The notes under the pieces were generated by a model. It did not search any database. It was given only the letters and a program-made list of their open reading frames with translations, and had not been told where the DNA came from. Shown here one piece after another: positions 21,461 to 30,201 of a DNA stretch of 64,000 nucleotides; positions within the stretch are counted from its first letter, which is position 1, and each line of letters opens with the position of its first letter. Origin of the DNA: Leishmania mexicana MHOM/GT/2001/U1103 (lineage: Eukaryota; Euglenozoa; Kinetoplastea; Trypanosomatida; Trypanosomatidae); contig NC_018330.1 in the NCBI RefSeq assembly GCF_000234665.1, positions 617,274 to 681,273 of the forward strand, given 5' to 3'. Made by a program: the position numbers and the translations under genes.

Positions 21461-21462
21461 AG
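21427..21462 (+). promoter_or_regulatory. Candidate trans-splice acceptor of the DUF789-like gene
   Basis: A pyrimidine-rich segment ends in CTCTGCAG, with the AG at 21461-21462, giving a 5' UTR of about 108 nt. An alternative is the AG at 21405-21406 after CCCCTCTCTGT. The long C/T-rich region upstream offers many alternatives. Confidence 0.4.
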
Positions 21463-21570
21463 AGCAGTGCTCCAACAGACAGCTGATTGTGGCCTCGGAG
21501 GAGAGAACAACTCCGTCCACGGTGCCCCTGCTCTCACTAGATATCTTGAGCGTCGGACTCAGAGACAGTA

Positions 21571-24500
21571 ATGGAGGGCTCGAGCAACAGCCTCGGCTCT
21601 GGTAGCGGTCTTGCGACGACAGTGGTCAAGTCTGGCGTGCAACATGGCTCTAGCAGCAAGGTCAAGTCTCTCAATTCAATACTAGCTCGCAGTGGCACTG
21701 GTGCAGGGGCAACAGAGGCTTCTCTAGGCGATACAGCAGATCCCATTGATATGCACCACCCACCCCCACCTCCACCGCCTTCCCAGCTGACGACCTCTGG
21801 CACTGACGCCGAGGCCTCGCACGTGATCTTGGGGGGCTGGGGTGCTGCTGGTGGTAGCACGGTGACATCCTTCGCCACTCCCGTGGCCAGCGATGGGCCT
21901 GTGGCGCCGCGTAGCGGCATGTATCCCTCCTCGCGGCGTCAGGGAGGGGGGACGGCGGCGTCAGTCGGCGCTCGTTCGACGCTGCCTAGGGCAGGTGCGA
22001 GCAGCGCAGCTATGCCGGCTGCGTACGGTGGAGGAGAGGACGTCAACGGCGAGTCGTCGGCGCCAAACACGAGCTACTACTACAGCAAGTACTACGGTAG
22101 CGACCAAGCCAGCTACTACAGCTCAAGCACCCACGGCTACTACAATAACCAAGGCGAGTACCCAGGAGGTGGTGGCGGCAGCAGCGGTTCGACGAGCATG
22201 CCCTACGGATCTACCCCTGGCCCCATGGTGGGCAGCACCAGCAGCGGTGCAGGGGCGAGTGACGGCCAATCAGTGCCCGTGTACTCTTTTCCCTACCAAC
22301 CGTCATCGTCTGCGACGGCGAATCCACAGCAACACCCGAACCAGCACTCTGCCCAATACCAGCAGTCCCATCGACAGCCGCCACCTCAGCCGCCGCCGCC
22401 ACAACAGCAGCAGTCGCCCTACAGCCCACAGATGCCAGCCACAGAGCCGGGTAGCAGTGCCTATCAGAGCTATTATCAGCAGGCCTACCAACCACAGCAG
22501 CCACAACAGCAGCCGAAGCCGCGACCGCAGCAGTACCAAATGACAGCCTCCACCTCTCAAAGCTTAGGCGGGGAGAGTCAGTACTACGGCTACTACCACG
22601 GCAGCGGCTCTGGCCAGCGTCGCGGCCACGCCCGCACGGCGAGCAGCGGCAGCGGGGCGCATTACTACAACTCGCAACAGCAGCAGCAACCACAGGGATA
22701 CCCGCCGCCATCATCCGGCGAGGGGGAGGGTCTCTACAATCAGGGCAGCAGTATGCAGAGCAGCAGTCAAGGTGGCGCCGCAGAGGTCTACTACCAGCAG
22801 TATGCTCAATGTCCAGCATACTCATATCAGGGCTCTCCCCCCTCTGCACAGCAGCAGCAGCAGCAACCGCAGCATTCCCCCTACATGGGTGGGGAGGGCC
22901 AAAGCTCCTCCGTCTCCGTGTCATACGGCCACGCCATACATGCCGCGAGCAGGAGCAGTCAGCCTTGCAGCACCACTACAAGCGCTTACGGTGGCGAGAG
23001 CGATGCCACACAGGGTACCTCGGCGGCGCGCTACGCCGGTGGCGCGTATGGCCAGCCAGATAACGCAGGCAGCAACATGAGCGGGTCCGAAGGTGGCGGC
23101 CTTGGCGGGCGTGGCTACGGTTCTAGCACTGCAACAGCAGCTGCGGGTAATGGCTGGTCTGGTGTCGGCGGCGGTAGTGCAAGCGGAGGCTACTACGGCG
23201 CCGGCTACGCCAGCGGCTATAGCGCACCAGCGCTGCATGCATCTCGCACACGAGGTGTGCCGTACACAGATGCCGGCAGTGACAAGAGCGGCCAGGCAGT
23301 GTCCAGTGGCAGCTACCCATCTCCACAGCCAGGGAGCGGGGCCGAGGTTGAGGATGGCGGCCAGTCGTATCACGGCTACGCGGCGAACGGCTACCGCGAG
23401 TACTACGCGGCTGCGAATCAAATCGGCAGCAGCGGGATCAGCCCTGGGTACGGCTACCCTGCAGGGCACGCCTCGCCCCAGCAGCAAACCATCGCTTATC
23501 AAGCCTCCTACGCCTGCGGAGAGGCCCAGCCGGGCCCATCCGCCGCCGCATCACCGCCGATCACTGAAACCCACCAACGCGGCAGCGGAGGTCCGCCTCA
23601 GCCGCCGCCGCAGCAGTACCAGCGGGGTGGCAGCTTCTACGTGACTGATCCTCGCTATGGCGGTGGCGGTGATAGCAATGGTGGGGGCTACGACGCTCAC
23701 GGCTACACCCCTCATCATCCACAGCAGCAACAGCAGCAGGGGTGCTACCGTGGCTACAGCGGGTCCTCGCATCCGCAGCACCGGGCTGACGCGAGGCCGG
23801 GCAGAGCATCGATGCCAGTCAGCCGCAACTCTCAGTACGTGTCGCAGCCACCAGAGACGGCGCCGCGGCGGTACAACGTTACGGAGGAGCAAGGCAAGAG
23901 TGACAGGTCAGAGGAGCTTGCCAGGGCGCAGGCGTCGGACGACATAGTGCCGATGTCGTCGGTGAGGAGCGGGGGCCACAGTAGAAGCAACAGTAGCGGC
24001 AACGGCCGCGGCGACGGCGGCGTTGGCAGTGCGGCCCCAGCGCCATCTCGCAAGAGAGGGAAAAAGGGAGGGAACAGCGGCGCGGATCGTGTGCAGTCCG
24101 CTGCAAACCCTGAGGGGGCACCCGAAGCAGCGGAGAAGGATGAGAAGCATGGAACATGCGGTCAATGCAGTGCCGACCTCCGCACTCACGTCGTGCCTGC
24201 GTCCGACAAGAATGTGGAGTACCAGCAGGCCGACGCGCCGATGCCGGAGCAAGCATTGTTGACACGCGAGCCGGTCGTCTTACTAGAGTTGCCACCCTCC
24301 TCACTGAACGCGCCACATCCCCAGCAACCGCTGCCGCAGAATGTGGGCGAGGACAGCACTGCCGGCAGGAGCGACGGAGTGCCGAAGGACGCTGTCCGCT
24401 CGCCGCAGGTGAGTGATTGCTGCATGCCTCCCAAGAGTAGCGTGACTGCAGCAGCGCACGACAGCGGTGAGTCTTCGCTAAGCGGAGCCGAGGATGACGC

Positions 24501-27500
24501 TGAAGAAGAGGCTGAGGCTGACTACGCCACCGAGACTTTCACGGACAGCAGGCTTGATACGGCCACATCAGCTATGGCTACGATTCTAGTTGACCGCCAA
24601 GGTGGTGCCGGCTCCACTGGCAGCGGGAGTCGCAGCCAGCGGCAGCACCGCAGCAGCGGCACCGAGCGCAGTGCTACGCACGCCAGCTCTGCATCACATG
24701 GAAGTGGCAGCGGCAGTGGTGCACAGAGTTTCCTGCGGCCCTCTCCGCTGACGCAGTGTCTCGGCGCGCCATTCCACACATACATCTGCGGCGCCATTGT
24801 AGAGCAGGCGGCGCAGCTGCAGACGAACGCATGTTCGTCGTCGGCCAGCGGTGGCGGGGCCGGAGTCGCCGCTGGCAGTACGGGAACCCCGCCCGCGTCC
24901 CTCTCGACGGCCTCACTTGCAGTGAGGCCGGCCATGTACGCCCCTGTCCAACGTCTGCTGTCGCGCGAGATGTCGCGTGGGGCGTACAGCGCGACTGAGG
25001 AAAGAGACCGCGGACTAGCGCGTCCGTCCATGGACAGTGGTGACGCCGATGCCGAGGGCACCCGTGCGTGCGTCGAGGAGGACGAGGGGTACGCCCACGG
25101 CGGAGCGGGGGCGGCAGAAGCGGCGGGCGAGGGCAGCAAAGATGAGGATGCCGAAGGCGACCTCGAAAGCGTGCGCGACCTCGGTGGTATGAAGCCCGCC
25201 ACGGCGCCGCTCACAGCCGACGCGCTGGCGGCTGCGAGGGATGCGTCCAACACGGCGGCTCCCCCACCTCGTCCCGGGACCACACCCACAGACAGCTCGC
25301 TCCGCTCGATCGTTGGCCGGCCCCACCACCTGCACCTGCTTGCCCACCACCACAGCCACCACATGCGACGATCGACTCCCGCCTCAGGCGTGTCATCGCC
25401 CTCGGTGCCGATACAGCACCACTGTCACGCCTATCATGGCACCTCGCCCTTTCTGCAACCGGCCTCGTTGGCTGCCAGCTGTACCGCGTCTCTCTCGGCA
25501 GGCGGCGGCGCGGCCGCGAACAAATACGTGCAGTCTCCGGAAAGCGGCTCGAGTGCAGCACTGCCGCCGCGGCTTCCCAGCGGAGGTGGGGGCAGCACAC
25601 CGCACCTGCACCGAGCTGCTGGCGGGTCGCGTGAGGGCATCGGCGCTGCTGCGACCATGCAGCAGCCGCCTTCCATAGTTTCCTACCCCCACCGCTACCC
25701 CAATCAGCCCGCGTTTGATCTCGACGGTGGCCGCTGTGGCGTCGTGATGGAGGGGGCATCCGGAGACGCGGAGGACCACCTCCAGTACTGCTACCAAGGA
25801 AACAACACTCGTGGCTGCAACACCACGAAACTGTCACTCCGCCAACAGCAACAACAGCAGCAGCAGAGTACAGGGGCTGAGGGGACCGTCACCGGCCGTC
25901 GTGCCGGCCCCGGCAGTGCCTCGCTGACGTCCTCGCCCGCCACCGTGGTGTGTAGCTCCACGTTTCTCAATACACCCAGCCAAAGTAGCCTCCTACTCTC
26001 GAACGGTGCTACGGCTCGTCCGGGGTCTTCGACGCCGTCGCCAACCATACAGCAGCACCAGCACCAACGGGTTTCGAACAGCGGCGGCGCCAGTCGTTTC
26101 GCGACGAGCCCAGACGGTGGTGGCCAGCAAGGCAGCATGAGTGGACCAGCGAACAATATTAGCAGTACCGGCGCCAGCAGCCATCGTATTAGTTCTCCCG
26201 CGCACAACCGCTACACCAGTCCCACGCACACGAATGTATACCACACCGGCGGGAGCCAAATCAACTTGCAGGCAGGCGGGCGCTACCCGATGCCGGCGTC
26301 GCGTCCGCCCTACATCTACGAGCACCATGTGGGGCAGGAGTTACTTCTGGAGGAGTTCCACGCCGCAATGCGCTTCAACGCTGCGTCCTTTGGCAATATT
26401 GCATGCCTCGTGGACGCCTTCTCCCCGCAGGTGCCGGTGGCAAGCGACCTCGAGTTCCCTTGCAACGAGGACCAGTGCCAGCTCATCTGCACCCGCGGGA
26501 GCAGAGGGCTCTCTTTGTCACCTGGCGGCGGCAGCAGTCAGCACGGTTCCGCGCACGGCAGTCGCAGCAGCCGCGGCGGCACATTTCTCGCCCTCCAGAG
26601 CGAAGACGCGCGCACCACAGGCGGAGCAGGACACAACAGCACGAGCGGCGGTGGCGGTGGTGGCCAGGAGGGACCAGTGCTGCCGACACCGCGTCCGGCG
26701 CAAGCAGATCGAACGCACTACTGGGACTTCGCCGGCCCCTCCTACTGTGAGCCGGTCATGACGCTCAAGTCCATCTGGCAGAGCTTCGATAGTCCGTTCG
26801 GCTGCGTCGTGAACCTCGCCGAGCCGATCTACCCGGCGCCGATGCGACCCGCTGAGGGCGAGCTGGTGTATACACCGCTTCTGAGCGGCTTTCGCATTCG
26901 CTTCCACCCAGCCTCACCGGCTTACAAGCGGCTCACCGCGTTGCGCGAGATTCGCCGCCAGCGGCGTCGGGAGGAGGCTGCGGCCAGTGAGAGCGCCGGT
27001 GTATCAGCGGAAGATGAGCATGCAACCACCAGCGTGGAAGGGGCGGCTCATGGAGGCGGCAGCAGCCACACAACAGGCTCCTACGCGGAGGAGGATGGCG
27101 TGCTCACGTGGAGCGCCACCGACCGGCCTAACAATCGGAACATCATGGTGGAGCAGATCGTGGAGCTGGCGAAGTGCGACGAGAGCTACGCAGAGTTGCT
27201 GACCGCCACCACGGCAGATGTTGACCACCAGTCGTGGGTGGCGCTCATGTGGCAGCCTGTATTCTGCGGCGGTCATTCCTCGAAGCACAGCTGCGGCACC
27301 TTCCTCGCCTACTACCTTCTCCGAGCACCGCGGCACCTGTTTGTCCCGTTTGCGGATAAGAGCGAAGGCGCGGCGATGAACAGCTCGTGGAGCAGCCCCG
27401 TCTTCCGCGGCGACCGTGCTGCACTCTCCTTTGACCTCTGGAGCCTGCAGCGGCACTACCACGTCGCGCGCTGGGTCTCGCCGCCGCCGATGACGCACAT

Positions 27501-28830
27501 TATGACGGCGCTGTCCGTCGACGGCGAGGACGATGAGCCGGACAACGGCTCGTCCTCGTGCGCGTCCACCAGCCGCGGTCGCAATTCGTGGGAGGAGGGT
27601 CAAACCGGCTGCGCGTCGAACCGCACCACGGAGAGCTTCGCCTTTAGCACCAACGGCGATTCGCGTCTGCGTCTTCGCGACGTCTACGCGGGCAGCACCG
27701 GCGCAGGCACCGTTGTCGGCGGGGAAAGCAGCAGCCCCACGATCTCCGGCGCCGTCGCCGCCCCGCACACCGCGACGGGCACCGCAAACGCCGAAACGTG
27801 CCCCACAAGGGCAAAGACAGCGACGTACGTGCGCATTCCTCTTGTTGGCTTGGTCCCGAACCGATGCCGCTCCGAGGTGTGGTTCAAGCCCGTGTACAAC
27901 GCATCGTTGATGGACGCGCATCGCCATGGTGGCGGTAGCGGTGGTGCGATGGGCGGCGGTGATGGAGCGGGGGCTGGTACTTCCGGTGGTGGTGCTGGTA
28001 TGGGTGCCTCGAACGGACTCGGTAGTGCTGGGGGCGGCGGCAGCGGCGTTGGAGGCAATGCTGGCGACAACGGTGACCGCACAGGCCTCTACGCCTTTTA
28101 CGCACCCCTCTTCCTTATTGTGACGGCGTTGCAGCTGATGTGCTGGGACGCCTACAACGAGTGGGAGCGCAAGTCGCCCACTTCCGCGGCCGCAGCTGGT
28201 CGACCGTCGACGTTCTCGGAGGTGAGACGAGATGCCGAGGACTCTGAGACGGCCATTGGCGGGGCTGTCGGTGCGGCTGGCACCCTCTCCTCGCCCTTCA
28301 CTCCTTCGCCTGCGACGGCGGAGGAGGCGATGGCGGCTGCGCAACGACAGCAGCAGCAGCAGTCGGACTACGAATCGGAAGCCACCACCGGTTCTGGAAC
28401 CGGAGGCGGAAATCCAAGCAGAGGCGCGGCAGCTCATCGCAGAAACCCGTGGTCCTCCTACGTTGCTAAAGGTGTCGAGCTGATGACGGATGCGGCCCGG
28501 CAGTATCGTGCAGTGCGCGAGGTGGCTAACCTCGATGCAGCCGTCGAGGAGGGCACCAGTGGCTGCGCTGTAGTGTGTAACAGCAGCGGCGGCTCTGTTG
28601 TGACGACGAGTGAAGGGTGTATCAGCAGTGCAGAGGAGAAGCGGCCGGGTGACGGGGACAAGAGCGTGACGAGGCAGCAGCGTGGTGGATGCGCTGTTGT
28701 GGCCGGCGGAACAAGCAGCTCTCTGTGCGATCCGGCTGCTCGCGTGATTGCAGGGCTGCTCGACTACTATCAGTGGGCGCAGTACGATACCTCTCTCACG
28801 GCACTCGCGGCCGCCTACTGTGCCATATAA
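21571..28830 (+). CDS. Prion-like low-complexity protein with a DUF789-like C-terminal half
   Basis: 2,419 aa, ATG at 21571. Residues 1 to about 1580 are Gln/Ser/Gly/Tyr/Pro-rich with many SYY, YGG, QQQ and GGG runs, like prion-like domains of RNA-granule proteins. From about 1600 a structured domain appears that resembles plant DUF789: NIACLVDAFSPQVPV (1609-1623; family pattern L-x-x-F-L-x-x-x-T/S-P-x-V-P), MTLKSIWQSF (1730-1739; family TLGDLWESF), YTPLLSGFRI (1767-1776; family YVPYLSAIQ), a helix with VEQIVELA near 1857, SWVALMWQPVF (1888-1898; family SWISVAWYPIY) and FLAYYLLR (1911-1918; family FLTYHSL). Further conserved-looking blocks lie at about 2080-2110 and 2170-2200 and at the extreme C-terminus. 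Gly/Ser and Asp/Glu loops are inserted between blocks. DUF789 has no established biochemical role, so none is assigned. The match was made by eye and order of motifs; the sequence is otherwise divergent. Confidence 0.72.
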   Translation: MEGSSNSLGSGSGLATTVVKSGVQHGSSSKVKSLNSILARSGTGAGATEASLGDTADPIDMHHPPPPPPPSQLTTSGTDAEASHVILGGWGAAGGSTVTSFATPVASDGPVAPRSGMYPSSRRQGGGTAASVGARSTLPRAGASSAAMPAAYGGGEDVNGESSAPNTSYYYSKYYGSDQASYYSSSTHGYYNNQGEYPGGGGGSSGSTSMPYGSTPGPMVGSTSSGAGASDGQSVPVYSFPYQPSSSATANPQQHPNQHSAQYQQSHRQPPPQPPPPQQQQSPYSPQMPATEPGSSAYQSYYQQAYQPQQPQQQPKPRPQQYQMTASTSQSLGGESQYYGYYHGSGSGQRRGHARTASSGSGAHYYNSQQQQQPQGYPPPSSGEGEGLYNQGSSMQSSSQGGAAEVYYQQYAQCPAYSYQGSPPSAQQQQQQPQHSPYMGGEGQSSSVSVSYGHAIHAASRSSQPCSTTTSAYGGESDATQGTSAARYAGGAYGQPDNAGSNMSGSEGGGLGGRGYGSSTATAAAGNGWSGVGGGSASGGYYGAGYASGYSAPALHASRTRGVPYTDAGSDKSGQAVSSGSYPSPQPGSGAEVEDGGQSYHGYAANGYREYYAAANQIGSSGISPGYGYPAGHASPQQQTIAYQASYACGEAQPGPSAAASPPITETHQRGSGGPPQPPPQQYQRGGSFYVTDPRYGGGGDSNGGGYDAHGYTPHHPQQQQQQGCYRGYSGSSHPQHRADARPGRASMPVSRNSQYVSQPPETAPRRYNVTEEQGKSDRSEELARAQASDDIVPMSSVRSGGHSRSNSSGNGRGDGGVGSAAPAPSRKRGKKGGNSGADRVQSAANPEGAPEAAEKDEKHGTCGQCSADLRTHVVPASDKNVEYQQADAPMPEQALLTREPVVLLELPPSSLNAPHPQQPLPQNVGEDSTAGRSDGVPKDAVRSPQVSDCCMPPKSSVTAAAHDSGESSLSGAEDDAEEEAEADYATETFTDSRLDTATSAMATILVDRQGGAGSTGSGSRSQRQHRSSGTERSATHASSASHGSGSGSGAQSFLRPSPLTQCLGAPFHTYICGAIVEQAAQLQTNACSSSASGGGAGVAAGSTGTPPASLSTASLAVRPAMYAPVQRLLSREMSRGAYSATEERDRGLARPSMDSGDADAEGTRACVEEDEGYAHGGAGAAEAAGEGSKDEDAEGDLESVRDLGGMKPATAPLTADALAAARDASNTAAPPPRPGTTPTDSSLRSIVGRPHHLHLLAHHHSHHMRRSTPASGVSSPSVPIQHHCHAYHGTSPFLQPASLAASCTASLSAGGGAAANKYVQSPESGSSAALPPRLPSGGGGSTPHLHRAAGGSREGIGAAATMQQPPSIVSYPHRYPNQPAFDLDGGRCGVVMEGASGDAEDHLQYCYQGNNTRGCNTTKLSLRQQQQQQQQSTGAEGTVTGRRAGPGSASLTSSPATVVCSSTFLNTPSQSSLLLSNGATARPGSSTPSPTIQQHQHQRVSNSGGASRFATSPDGGGQQGSMSGPANNISSTGASSHRISSPAHNRYTSPTHTNVYHTGGSQINLQAGGRYPMPASRPPYIYEHHVGQELLLEEFHAAMRFNAASFGNIACLVDAFSPQVPVASDLEFPCNEDQCQLICTRGSRGLSLSPGGGSSQHGSAHGSRSSRGGTFLALQSEDARTTGGAGHNSTSGGGGGGQEGPVLPTPRPAQADRTHYWDFAGPSYCEPVMTLKSIWQSFDSPFGCVVNLAEPIYPAPMRPAEGELVYTPLLSGFRIRFHPASPAYKRLTALREIRRQRRREEAAASESAGVSAEDEHATTSVEGAAHGGGSSHTTGSYAEEDGVLTWSATDRPNNRNIMVEQIVELAKCDESYAELLTATTADVDHQSWVALMWQPVFCGGHSSKHSCGTFLAYYLLRAPRHLFVPFADKSEGAAMNSSWSSPVFRGDRAALSFDLWSLQRHYHVARWVSPPPMTHIMTALSVDGEDDEPDNGSSSCASTSRGRNSWEEGQTGCASNRTTESFAFSTNGDSRLRLRDVYAGSTGAGTVVGGESSSPTISGAVAAPHTATGTANAETCPTRAKTATYVRIPLVGLVPNRCRSEVWFKPVYNASLMDAHRHGGGSGGAMGGGDGAGAGTSGGGAGMGASNGLGSAGGGGSGVGGNAGDNGDRTGLYAFYAPLFLIVTALQLMCWDAYNEWERKSPTSAAAAGRPSTFSEVRRDAEDSETAIGGAVGAAGTLSSPFTPSPATAEEAMAAAQRQQQQQSDYESEATTGSGTGGGNPSRGAAAHRRNPWSSYVAKGVELMTDAARQYRAVREVANLDAAVEEGTSGCAVVCNSSGGSVVTTSEGCISSAEEKRPGDGDKSVTRQQRGGCAVVAGGTSSSLCDPAARVIAGLLDYYQWAQYDTSLTALAAAYCAI

Positions 28831-29326
28831 GGTGGGCGCAAGCAACGACACCCGGTGCGCATACGCGTGCGCTTGACGTACTGCCGCCCAGCACTTCCGT
28901 TCTCTCCTTCTGTACCACAGCTACTGCCCCTGGCCCTCCCCTCCGCTGCTCTCCTTGGGCGAGTGCTGTCTTGCACGCAGCAGTTGGCGACACCATCTGT
29001 TTCTCCTCCTCCGTTTCGCACAAAGTCCCTACCCTCCTCCCCCGACACACACACATACACACACATATAATGCTTTCGCGGCCATCGCAGCTGCGTCTCG
29101 TGGCTGTTCTCTCTCTTCATCGCCCTTCTTTTGTTTCTAGTTTCTTCACCATCCTCTCCCTTCTCACCACAGCTGTGTGTATGTGTGGGTGGGTGCGTGC
29201 ATGGGTGTCGCTGCACTTTACCGACGTTGTGACTTTTTTCCGCAGTGGTGCGCACGTATGTCTTCTCTCTATCTCTGTGTGTCCCCCCTCTATTCCCTTC
29301 TCCGTCTTCGCCGCCGCCACACCCCC
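28831..29326. other. Spacer upstream of the candidate micro-ORF
   Basis: C/T-rich sequence with a CA run (29045-29068). It ends with a TTTTTTCCGCAG acceptor (AG at 29244-29245) and a pyrimidine-rich leader that reaches the ATG at 29327. Confidence 0.5.
29226..29245 (+). promoter_or_regulatory. Candidate trans-splice acceptor of the 51-aa ORF
   Basis: A T-rich tract (TTTTTTCC) ends in GCAG at 29242-29245. No AG occurs between it and the ATG at 29327, so the predicted 5' UTR is about 81 nt. Confidence 0.45.
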
Positions 29327-29482
29327 ATGGCCGCTGGGTACCGCTGTATCAGGGACAGCACGAAACCGGCACAGCAGAACAGGGAGGGGACCCGTGTTGC
29401 GATGTCCTTCCTCCCTTCCAAAGGCATCGACAACAGCGGCAAACCGTCCGAGGAGACCATCAAGGAGGCCATACACATGTGA
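29327..29482 (+). CDS. Candidate small protein, 51 aa, unknown function
   Basis: 51 codons beginning MAAGYRCIRDSTKP and ending PSEETIKEAIHM. The start context is CCCCCATGG, with a predicted splice acceptor about 80 nt upstream. Its composition (mixed polar and charged, with Ile, Lys and Asn) is unlike the Pro/Ser/Leu/Cys-rich sequence that spacer frames give here, which argues for real coding. It has no signal peptide or membrane segment. No family is recognised. It could also be chance; conservation in related species would decide. Confidence 0.45.
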   Translation: MAAGYRCIRDSTKPAQQNREGTRVAMSFLPSKGIDNSGKPSEETIKEAIHM

Positions 29483-30201
29483 GCACCCAGGACACCGCGC
29501 CTAGCGCGCGAGTTGCGCAGTGCAGGAGAGGCGTAAGTGTGTCGTGTGTCCCTCACTGTATGTCGTTGATGCTGGCACAACGAGGCACTGCTTTCCTTAT
29601 CAGCCATTTTTTTTCCGTTGCGCCGTGCGGTCTCTCTCTGTGCGTGTGTGTCCACAGTCTCTCCTCCCTCGCCCCCCTCCCCCTTCCACACACACAGGCA
29701 CACACACATATGTACGTGCAGGTGCATGTGTGTGCTTACATGCAGATGTGCTCTATCCTATTCCTCCTCCTCCCCTCGCTCTCACTCCACCTCCTCCGCC
29801 AATTCGCATGGCGTGCTCTTCGCGTTGTCCCCTTCCCTCTCTCGTTGCCTTGCAAGGAGACACCTGCGCGGTCATTACACGACGGCAAGCTGCGGTGGCG
29901 CCCACGGCACCTTTGGGCAGTGCATCGACGTGTGCTTCACTCTTACGCCGCCGCTCTCTCTCTCGTCTTCACCGCTCTCCTGCTTTGGGCCATTCCTCGC
30001 TATTCGTCGGAGGAGAGGGGGCGAGGTCTCGCCACTGAACCTTCCCTGTTGAACCCCGTGCCGCTTCTCTCACGCACCCCATAAGCACATATTTCCGCAC
30101 ACTTCCAGAATCATAGACGCCTGGCGGTGAGACAGCACGTTCAGTCGGACAGGTCTTTCCAGCTCTTCTCTTGCCCTTTGAGTCGCGCCACCGCACACCG
30201 G
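29483..30201. other. Spacer before the 873-aa protein gene
   Basis: Pyrimidine-rich with a CA run (29688-29707). No gene supported. The frame of the next gene is open upstream of its ATG but only from a GTG, so it was trimmed. Confidence 0.5.

Noticed and set aside
27004..28851. 615-codon open frame on the - strand
   Set aside because: Lies entirely antisense to the DUF789-like gene; Arg/Ala/His-rich composition is the expected mirror of a GC-rich coding strand, with no domain.
29524..29532. GTAAGT-like cis-splice donor after the 51-aa ORF
   Set aside because: Cis-introns are extremely rare in trypanosomatids and no matching branch/acceptor-to-coding continuation is seen.
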